From contig CBDCVB010000002.1 in the NCBI GenBank assembly GCA_965222895.1, positions 558,001 to 622,000 of the forward strand: a DNA stretch of 64,000 nucleotides. Reading direction: 5' to 3'. This DNA comes from Bin87 sp965222895 (lineage in GTDB: Bacteria; Chloroflexota; Dehalococcoidia; Lucifugimonadales; UBA3495). The position numbers and the translations under genes are program-made. Shown piece by piece: positions 58,142 to 64,000 of this stretch (positions are counted from its first letter, which is position 1; each line of letters begins with the position of its first letter). The notes under the pieces were generated by a model. It was not told where the DNA came from, ran no database searches, and saw only the letters and a program-made list of their open reading frames with translations.

Positions 58142-58288
58142 AGTTAGTAAATCATCAACCTGAACGTGCAGTCATTTTAGCCGCCGGATGTTGCCGGGTC
58201 AAACCGAAGGCCATTGACTGGGCCGCCGCCGGTGAACTCCAACGCGGCCAGCCAAAGCCCGCACCCCGCAATCTGGCCGGCGCAATCG

Positions 58289-58555
58289 TTAATTGCCCCC
58301 GCCGATGGCCGGTACGAAGTGAATCTCCGTGTTTTCCCCCACCCGTTCCATCAGACCCATGCGGGCCACCTCACCGTCCACGGCCACGGCCAGGTTGGAG
58401 CGGAGGTCATCATCCTCGATCAATCGGTCGGCAATGCCTGGGAACATTTCTTCCAGCTTAGCTATGACCTGACGCACGTTGCGCGCGGTTACCTCCACTT
58501 CCTTCACTCCACCAGTGGAAGATTGCAGCATCGTCGGCACGAATACTCTGGCCAC
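58289..58555 (-). CDS. MoaD/ThiS-family ubiquitin-like protein with a C-terminal GGGN
   Basis: The 88-residue protein has the beta-grasp fold pattern: ARVFVPTMLQSSTGGVKEVE, VRQVIAKLEEMFPGIADRLI, NLAVAVDGEVARMGLMERVG, and the end HFVPAIGGGN. MoaD normally ends in GG, whose last Gly becomes the thiocarboxylate in molybdopterin synthesis; here one Asn follows. The protein lies downstream of a molybdenum hydroxylase operon on the same strand, fitting a sulfur-carrier role. Trimming of the last residue would be needed first. Confidence 0.85.
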   Translation of the reverse strand: MARVFVPTMLQSSTGGVKEVEVTARNVRQVIAKLEEMFPGIADRLIEDDDLRSNLAVAVDGEVARMGLMERVGENTEIHFVPAIGGGN

Positions 58556-58680
58556 GGTTCACCTCCTGATACGCCCCCTGGTTGCGGGCGCCCCGCCCGT
58601 TATCGCAGGTCGCCAACCATTACATGATAACTCAGGCCATTTGGCCGTTAGCCCCGGAGCGGCATTAACGACGAGCCGGA

Positions 58681-59151
58681 TCAGCACGGCGCCATATCAG
58701 CTATGCCCTCCGCCAGTTGCAGTTCACGGATATAGCAGATGATTTTGTCCGCCTGCGCCTCCGAAAGACCGACCACCGGCGGCATATCGCCGAACTCCCA
58801 ATGATGCGATTTAACGCCGTTTTGCACCGCAGACCGGATCGAATCATCCGAGTGGTGGCCCGGTTCATAGAGTTGATGCACCAGCGGCGGGCCCAGGGCA
58901 GTCCCGACTGCGCCAGCGCCGTGGCAAGCTGCGCAAGTCATCCCAAACAGCGCCTCGCCTTCCTGCCCGGTTGCGGATAACTCCACGGCGGAATCAGGCG
59001 ATGGGTTGCCCCCGTAGGCCGCTTCTTCCGACTGGTTGGCTGCCGTTCCGCAGCCGGCAAGGAGCAGGGTGGCGATGACCCAAGCGGTAATAACCGCCAA
59101 GCCCGGGAAGGACTGGAAACGTTTGGTCGTGCGTTTCACTGTGCTCGTCAC
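58681..59151 (-). CDS. lipoprotein cytochrome c (class I, mono-haem)
   Basis: The 156-residue protein has a lipoprotein signal peptide ending LLLAGC (Cys34), a short disordered linker (TAANQSEEAAYGGNPSPDS), and a cytochrome c domain with the haem motif CAACH at 73-77 and a likely distal Met123 in FGDMPPVV. It should sit outside the membrane, anchored by lipid, and carry electrons. It lies 64 bases downstream of the molybdenum hydroxylase large subunit gene on the same strand and could be its electron acceptor, although these enzymes are usually cytoplasmic. Confidence 0.88.
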   Translation of the reverse strand: MTSTVKRTTKRFQSFPGLAVITAWVIATLLLAGCGTAANQSEEAAYGGNPSPDSAVELSATGQEGEALFGMTCAACHGAGAVGTALGPPLVHQLYEPGHHSDDSIRSAVQNGVKSHHWEFGDMPPVVGLSEAQADKIICYIRELQLAEGIADMAPC

Positions 59152-59215
59152 GCTAAATAACCCACCATAGCAAATGCCGGATTACTCAGACGCCCCAGGC
59201 TTGCGATTCGGTTTG

Positions 59216-61492
59216 CTAGTTGCCGTTCCACTCCGCTTCCAGGATGCTGCCCGGTGTGATGGGCAGGCTGGTCATACGATGCCCAATAGCCGCAGACACG
59301 GCATTTGCTACCGCGGGCAACGGGGGTACGATGGGCACCTCGCCAACGCCGCGCACACCATAAGGATGTCCAGGGTTGGCCACCTCGACGATTACGGTGT
59401 CAATCATGGGCAAATCCAGCGCCGTCGGCATACGATAGTCCAGGAAGCTGGAGTTCACCATCTGTCCGCTGTCGTTGAAGTAATACTCTTCGTTGAGCGC
59501 CCAGCCGATGCCCTGCACTGCGCCGCCCTGAATCTGGCCTTCCACGTAGCTGGGATGAACTGCCTTGCCAGCATCCTGGATTGCGGTGTAGCGCAGCACG
59601 GTGGTTTTGCCGGTATCCGGGTCAACCTCGACGTCAACCAGATGCACGCCGAAGGAATTGCCCTCTCCGGTTGGGTCGAGGCTGGCCGTGCCGGTGATGC
59701 CGCCGCCCGTGGTGTACAGCTGGCGCGCCAACTCCTTGAAGGTAAAACTCAGCTCCTCGGATTTGTGGCGGATCGCTCCCTTTTCGTACTCCACATCGTC
59801 GGCGGGTACGTCCCAAATGGACGCCGCGCGCTCAACCATCTGCTGCTTGATGTCCTCGGACGCCAGGATTGCCGCCCAACCGGTGGCGAAAGTAGTGCGG
59901 CTGCCGCCGGTTACCATCGTGAACCCGATGGAGTCGGTATCCACAACCTGCGGCTTGATGTCTTCGTAGGCGATACCCAGCGTTTCGGCGGCCTGCTGCG
60001 CAATTGACGCACGAGAGCCGCCAATGTCCACCGAGCCTTCGATGAGGTTCACGGTGCCGTCAGGGTTGACGGTCATGTTGACGCTGGAATGGAAACCCCG
60101 GTTCATCCAAAAACCGGCGGCGATGCCGCGGCCGCGGTTGGGGCCTTCCAGAGGAGTGCGGTAGTGGTCGTGGTTGCGGGCCGCTTCCAGGCATTCCACC
60201 AGGCCAATCTTCTGGAAGACCGGCCCTTCGACTTTGCGCGTGCCCTCGACCGATGCGTTCCTGAGCCGGAATTCAATGGGATCGAGACCGAGCTCACGGC
60301 TCAACTCATCCACGACCTGCTCCACGGCAAAGGCCGCCTGGGGCGAACCGGGGGCGCGGTAGGCCGACGTTTTGGGTTTGTTGACCATCACGTCGTGGCC
60401 TTCCACGGTGGCGTTATCAAGGTTGTAGCAGGCCAGGGCACAGGTGGCGCCCTGCATCACCGGGGAACCCGGATATGCGCCGGCCTCAAAGGCCAGCTCG
60501 ATTTCGGATGCGATAATCTTACCGTCGCGAGTGGCGCCCATTTTGACTCGCATCCAGGTTCCGGGAGCGGGCCCGCTCCCTTCGAAGACTTCGGTACGGC
60601 TCATCAGAATTTTCACCGGGGCGCCGGTCTGGCGCGAAAGCAGCGCCGCCACCGGCTCCAGATAGAACGACACCTTGCCACCGAATCCACCGCCAATTTC
60701 CATGGGCGTAACGCGGACTTGCGACACATCAACCTTCAACACGTCGGCAGTATTCGCTCTGACCACGAATGCGCCCTGAGTGCTGCACCAAATGTTGATT
60801 TGACCGTCGGTGCGCCAGTGGGCGGTGGCGTTGTGGGGCTCGATGTAGCCCTGGTGAACCGATGCCGTCGTGAACTCGCGCTCCACGATGGCATCAGCTT
60901 TGGCGAACCCGGCCGCTGCGTCGCCTTTGTCAAATTTCATATACGATGCGACGTTGCTGGGTTTTTCCGACATTTCCCCCATTGCCGACGTGTGAACTAG
61001 GTCATCGTGCAGTAACGGGGCATCGGGTTGCATGGCGGCCCGCACGTCTATAACGGGCTGCAATACGTCGTAGTCGACTTCGATGAGGCCCAGCGCAGCC
61101 TCGGCGGTATGAGCGTCGTCAGCGGCGACCGCGGCCACGGCGTGCCCGCGGTACAGCGCTTTGTTGCTGGCCAGGAAGTTGTCGCTGAGGAACTTGAACC
61201 GATTGTAGTCGTTGCCCAAATCCGCCTTGCTCATGCCGGCGAAGGGCAGGTCGGCAGCGGTAACCACCGCGCGGACGCCCGGCAACGCCTCAGCCCGGCT
61301 CGTGTCAATAGACCTGATGCGGGCGTGTCCGTGCGGGCTGCGCAGCACACGACCGTGGAGCAATCCGGCCAAGTTCAGGTCGGCGCCGTACTGGGCCCGC
61401 CCGGTAACCTTGTCCACACCGTCCGGGCGGACTGGTCGTTTGCCAACTACGTCAAACTCTACTTCTGATAGCACCATGTTGGGTGTCGTCAA
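59216..61492 (-). CDS. molybdenum hydroxylase, molybdopterin-binding large subunit (CoxL/XdhB-like)
   Basis: The 758-residue protein has the aldehyde oxidase/xanthine dehydrogenase fold: VGKRPVRPDGVDKVTGRAQY, EPHNATAHWRTDGQINIWCS, MEIGGGFGGKVSFYLEPVAA, SAYRAPGSPQAAFAVEQVVD, and near the C-terminus GVGEVPIVPPLPAVANAV, where the Glu of GxGE is the catalytic base. It binds the Mo-cytosine-dinucleotide cofactor and hydroxylates a substrate with water. The loop does not show the CO dehydrogenase Ser-Cys motif, so CO is unlikely. The start is TTG 61492 (GAGGTGAG upstream) or ATG 61477. Confidence 0.9.
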   Translation of the reverse strand: MTTPNMVLSEVEFDVVGKRPVRPDGVDKVTGRAQYGADLNLAGLLHGRVLRSPHGHARIRSIDTSRAEALPGVRAVVTAADLPFAGMSKADLGNDYNRFKFLSDNFLASNKALYRGHAVAAVAADDAHTAEAALGLIEVDYDVLQPVIDVRAAMQPDAPLLHDDLVHTSAMGEMSEKPSNVASYMKFDKGDAAAGFAKADAIVEREFTTASVHQGYIEPHNATAHWRTDGQINIWCSTQGAFVVRANTADVLKVDVSQVRVTPMEIGGGFGGKVSFYLEPVAALLSRQTGAPVKILMSRTEVFEGSGPAPGTWMRVKMGATRDGKIIASEIELAFEAGAYPGSPVMQGATCALACYNLDNATVEGHDVMVNKPKTSAYRAPGSPQAAFAVEQVVDELSRELGLDPIEFRLRNASVEGTRKVEGPVFQKIGLVECLEAARNHDHYRTPLEGPNRGRGIAAGFWMNRGFHSSVNMTVNPDGTVNLIEGSVDIGGSRASIAQQAAETLGIAYEDIKPQVVDTDSIGFTMVTGGSRTTFATGWAAILASEDIKQQMVERAASIWDVPADDVEYEKGAIRHKSEELSFTFKELARQLYTTGGGITGTASLDPTGEGNSFGVHLVDVEVDPDTGKTTVLRYTAIQDAGKAVHPSYVEGQIQGGAVQGIGWALNEEYYFNDSGQMVNSSFLDYRMPTALDLPMIDTVIVEVANPGHPYGVRGVGEVPIVPPLPAVANAVSAAIGHRMTSLPITPGSILEAEWNGN

Positions 61493-61655
61493 TTTGGCTC
61501 ACCTCGTTGAGATATATGCCGCCCGTCGCTGGCGTTTGGGACGACAGTTGCATTAAACAGTTGCATGGAAATGACTGGAACCGGGGCGCCTGCGGACGCT
61601 CCGGTTCCATAGACATCATCGGTTGTGAAGGTCGGCTGTGAAGGATCGAAGGCAG

Positions 61656-62132
61656 TTACGCCTTCATCCGCTCACCGGCATCTATCACCGCACGGACAAT
61701 CTTGTCGTATCCGGTGCAGCGGCAGAGGTTGCCGGCCAGCCAATGGCGAATGCGGCCTTCGTCAGCGTCGGGCTCGGCTTCCAGCAGGGCCTTGGCGGCC
61801 ACGATGAAACCCGGTGTGCAGATACCGCATTGCAGCGCAGCGTTCTCCAGGAACGCCTGTTGCACCGGATGCAGGCCCTCAGCGGAAGCAACACCCTCGA
61901 TGGTGCTGACTTCTTCGCCCTGGGCTTCTACACCCAGCACCAGGCAAGAGGTTACGATGCGGTCACCCAACCTGACGGTACAGGCGCCGCAGTTGCCGTC
62001 GTTGCAACCCTCTTTGGTGCCCGTCATGCCTACGATGTCGCGCAGGCATTCCAGCAGGCTTTGGCGCGGCTCGCAGAGAAAATCGCTCTGGTTGCCGTTG
62101 ATGGTGGTACTAACGTGGACAAGTCCAGGCAT
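61656..62132 (-). CDS. molybdenum hydroxylase, [2Fe-2S] subunit
   Basis: From the ATG at 62132 the 158-residue protein begins MPGLVHVSTTINGNQSDFLC, with a plant-ferredoxin-type cluster site (CNDGNCGACTV) and a second cluster domain (CGICTPGF and GNLCRCTGYDKI). It passes electrons between molybdopterin and FAD. It begins two bases after the end of the FAD-subunit gene, with GAGGAGAAG as ribosome-binding site. The large-subunit gene follows after 163 bases. Confidence 0.93.
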   Translation of the reverse strand: MPGLVHVSTTINGNQSDFLCEPRQSLLECLRDIVGMTGTKEGCNDGNCGACTVRLGDRIVTSCLVLGVEAQGEEVSTIEGVASAEGLHPVQQAFLENAALQCGICTPGFIVAAKALLEAEPDADEGRIRHWLAGNLCRCTGYDKIVRAVIDAGERMKA

Positions 62133-62133
62133 A

Positions 62134-63009
62134 TTATTCTTCTCCTCGGGCGCGCCGGATGGCAATGTTCAGTGTGCGGCGCGTCAGCACGTCCACCAGG
62201 TGATGGCGCTGGCGAATCGTGCCTCTCATGTCGGTAATGGGTGAAGCGGCTTCGCTGGCCAGCCGTCCTGCTTCGGCAATGGCGTCGTCGGAGACGGCTT
62301 TGCCGGCCAGGCTGTCTCCGGCTGCGGAGGCCAGTATGGGCGTGGGGCCAACGGATGCCAGGGCGATGCGTGCCGACACGATGTTCTGTCCGGACGCATC
62401 CAGCGTTACCGTGGAGGAGACACCGGCTACGGCAATGTCCATCTCGTTGCGGGGGATAAACCTCAGATATGCGGTGCCTGAGTGGGCGGCCGGAGCGGGT
62501 ATCTGGATGGCGACCAGCAGTTCGCTGGGTTCCAGTACGCTACGGCCGGGCCCGGTGCAGAAACTGTCGGTCGGGACAGTGCGCCAACCGTTGGGGCCGT
62601 TGATGTGGGCCTCGGCGCTCATCGTCATTATCGGGGGAATGGTGTCGCCGGACGGAGCGGCGTTACACAGGTTGCCGCCGATGGATGCCCGTCCCTGAAT
62701 CTGTATGCTGCCGATGAGACTGGCAGCGTCGACCAAGCCCGGGTAGGCGGCGGCTACCGCCTGATCCTGGTAAATCTGGTAGCAGGGAACGGCGGCGCCC
62801 AGTTGCAGACCGCTGTCGTCCAGTTTGATTCTGTTCAGTTCCGGAATTTTCTTGGTGTCCACCACCACGTCGGCCTCTCGGCGGCCTCCGCGCAGTTGCA
62901 CCAAAACGTCGGTACCGCCGGCCAAAGGCCGGGCACGGTCGCCGTGGGCAGCCATAATGGCAACGGCTTCGCTCAGTGATGTAGGGGCAGCGTAATCAAT
63001 AGCTCGCAT
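62134..63009 (-). CDS. molybdenum hydroxylase, FAD-binding subunit
   Basis: From the ATG at 63009 (GGAGGAGG upstream) the 291-residue protein begins MRAIDYAAPTSLSEAVAIMA. It has the FAD-binding PCMH-type blocks RPLAGGTDVLVQLRGGR and IGGNLCNAAPSGDTIPP, and the CoxM/XdhC-type C-domain. It completes the three-subunit enzyme with the genes at 61656 and 59216, in the usual order medium, small, large. GTG at 63015 is a two-codon longer alternative. Confidence 0.93.
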   Translation of the reverse strand: MRAIDYAAPTSLSEAVAIMAAHGDRARPLAGGTDVLVQLRGGRREADVVVDTKKIPELNRIKLDDSGLQLGAAVPCYQIYQDQAVAAAYPGLVDAASLIGSIQIQGRASIGGNLCNAAPSGDTIPPIMTMSAEAHINGPNGWRTVPTDSFCTGPGRSVLEPSELLVAIQIPAPAAHSGTAYLRFIPRNEMDIAVAGVSSTVTLDASGQNIVSARIALASVGPTPILASAAGDSLAGKAVSDDAIAEAGRLASEAASPITDMRGTIRQRHHLVDVLTRRTLNIAIRRARGEE

Positions 63010-63015
63010 AGGCAC

Positions 63016-63325
63016 CTCCTCCGCGGGTGATTATAACAACGATTAGCGGACCTGTCAGTACAGGTCGCGCCACCGACGGGTACTAGTCTGTACTCCCGAA
63101 CTGCCGCCGATGATGTTGACAACGCCGGTAATCATACTCTACCCGGCATCGGTGCGCCAGTGTCGTATTGCGGGACGGAACCGGCGGCGCGCAACAATGA
63201 ATTGCCTGAATCACCGCTGAACTGCCTGAACCATCGCTAATCGCCCGACCAAATGAATTGCCTGAATCACCGCTGAACTGCCTGAACCATCGCTAATCGC
63301 CCGACCAGCGGGACTTCGCCGGCCA
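63016..63325. repeat. intergenic region with an exact 56-bp tandem duplication
   Basis: Positions 63196-63251 are repeated at 63252-63307. Each unit itself contains two 20-base imperfect repeats (GAATTGCCTGAATCACCGCT, GAACTGCCTGAACCATCGCT). Nothing else is seen in the gap, which separates two minus-strand genes: the molybdenum hydroxylase FAD-subunit gene and the acetyltransferase gene upstream of it. Confidence 0.85.
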
Positions 63326-63931
63326 CTATCGAGCCAGCTTTGCTTCCAGCGCGCTACGCACTACCGGCCATTCTGAGTCGATGATGCTATAGAACACCGA
63401 ATGGCGGTTGACACCGTCCCAAGTGATGCGGTGGTTGCGCAGCGTGCCTTCCCTGATCGCCCCAATCCGCTCGATGGCCTGCTGGGAACGGACATTGCGG
63501 CTGTCGGTTTTGAGGCAAACGCGCAGCGCTCCCAGCTCATCAAAAGCATAGCGCAGTAGCAGGTACTTACACTCCGTGTTGACCGCCGTGCGCTGATAGG
63601 CCAACCCGTACCAGGTCATACCGATTTCCAGCGCCCGGTTGGGTCGGTCAATATCCAGATACCCGGTTGATCCGATGGCCCGCCCTGCTCCCAGGTGCAT
63701 CACGGCAAATTGCACCCGTTCACCGGCCCGGTTGCGTTGGACACACATTTCAATCCAACCGCTGGCATCGTCCAGGCTCGCAAACGCGGGACGGGGCAGG
63801 TAGCTCCAGATGGCTTCGTCAGCGCCGACGGCGTACAGGTCTGCGGCGTGTTCCGGGCCAACGGGTTCCAGGCGCACGTGATTCCCGGCCAGCACAATTG
63901 GTTGCGGGTCGAAGGTTTTAGTAGTAAACAT
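63326..63931 (-). CDS. GNAT family N-acetyltransferase (RimJ/RimL-like)
   Basis: The 201-residue protein has the RimJ/RimL-type fold: IVLAGNHVRLEPVGPEHAAD, FAVMHLGAGRAIGSTGYLDI, RALEIGMTWYGLAYQRTAVN, where the acetyl-CoA-binding loop follows, and VCLKTDSRNVRSQQAIERIG. The expected RxxGxG core is replaced by YQRTAVNTECK, common in the DUF-type acetyltransferases near RimJ. The substrate is unknown. Confidence 0.87.
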   Translation of the reverse strand: MFTTKTFDPQPIVLAGNHVRLEPVGPEHAADLYAVGADEAIWSYLPRPAFASLDDASGWIEMCVQRNRAGERVQFAVMHLGAGRAIGSTGYLDIDRPNRALEIGMTWYGLAYQRTAVNTECKYLLLRYAFDELGALRVCLKTDSRNVRSQQAIERIGAIREGTLRNHRITWDGVNRHSVFYSIIDSEWPVVRSALEAKLAR

Positions 63932-64000
63932 TTCAACTATTCCGTTTTCCCAATGTCGGTATTAGTTTCCCGGTGCGTCGGCGGCTAGCTGAGCCCCGGT

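Noticed and set aside
59216..61492. carbon monoxide dehydrogenase large subunit (CoxL form I)
   Set aside because: The characteristic Ser-Cys active-site loop of form I CoxL is not seen, so a general molybdenum hydroxylase is the safe call.
1..64000. tRNA, rRNA or riboswitch in intergenic gaps
   Set aside because: Reading the gaps on both strands I found no cloverleaf with a GTTC-type T-arm, no rRNA fragment and no recognisable riboswitch core; a covariance-model scan would settle this.

Overview
The window is a GC-rich, gene-dense bacterial chromosome segment with almost no RNA-gene or phage content. The gene set points to a Chloroflexota-type heterotroph, possibly near Dehalococcoidia/SAR202. 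It combines a futalosine-type menaquinone set (MqnA plus UbiD/UbiA/UbiX/MenG homologues), an F420 glutamate ligase, many stand-alone flavin, TPP and SDR oxidoreductases, and a CO-dehydrogenase-like molybdenum hydroxylase. This placement is inference from gene content; there is no rRNA in the window.

Layout. 1-3.5 kb: two acyl-CoA dehydrogenases flanking two coupled genes that hold three copies of a PaREP1-like helical domain. 3.6-12 kb: Uma2 nuclease-like protein, hydrolase, sugar isomerase-like protein, amine oxidase-like flavoprotein, PanE-like reductase, DUF35 protein, CMD protein and a TPP enzyme. 12-14 kb: MetF-like reductase and MqnA. 14-15.4 kb: a complete IS66-family element with matched inverted repeats, an 8-bp target duplication and a frameshifted transposase, inserted directly upstream of a toxin-antitoxin operon. 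16-26 kb: secreted gluzincin peptidase, MDR reductase, SDRs, a second Uma2, MBL hydrolase, PLD-like/zinc-ribbon protein, and a HigBA pair whose last codon overlaps a GMC oxidoreductase. 26-35 kb is the most accessory part. It has a two-gene membrane system resembling lambda RexA/RexB, a VOC protein, an amidohydrolase, an HpcH aldolase, a halogenase-like flavoprotein and an unrecognised three-gene operon. 35-37 kb: a TPP enzyme broken by one TAA codon.

38-44.7 kb: a five-gene operon for late menaquinone synthesis (UbiD, UbiA, UbiX, a DHFR/RibD-like protein, MenG), then prfA-prmC. 44.8-49.5 kb (minus strand): two dienelactone hydrolases, a jelly-roll-like protein and a thioredoxin/NHL-repeat protein. 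The redox motif of the last carries an in-frame TGA exactly where family members have Cys, giving UxxC if read as selenocysteine, and a SECIS-like hairpin follows it. 49.5-58 kb: class-III aminotransferase, MFS transporter, DinB, CofE, PduO-type adenosyltransferase, HisH, HisA, GNAT and Nudix. 58-64 kb: MoaD-like protein, lipoprotein cytochrome c, a three-subunit molybdenum hydroxylase and a GNAT acetyltransferase.

Three 107-bp copies of a palindromic MITE-like repeat (GTCATTGCGAG...CTCGCAATGAC) sit in intergenic gaps, and short tandem duplications recur between genes. I found no tRNA, rRNA, CRISPR array or recognisable riboswitch. The strongest candidates for something new are the putative selenoprotein at 45.4-46.9 kb and the RexAB-like pair at 26.6-28.1 kb.
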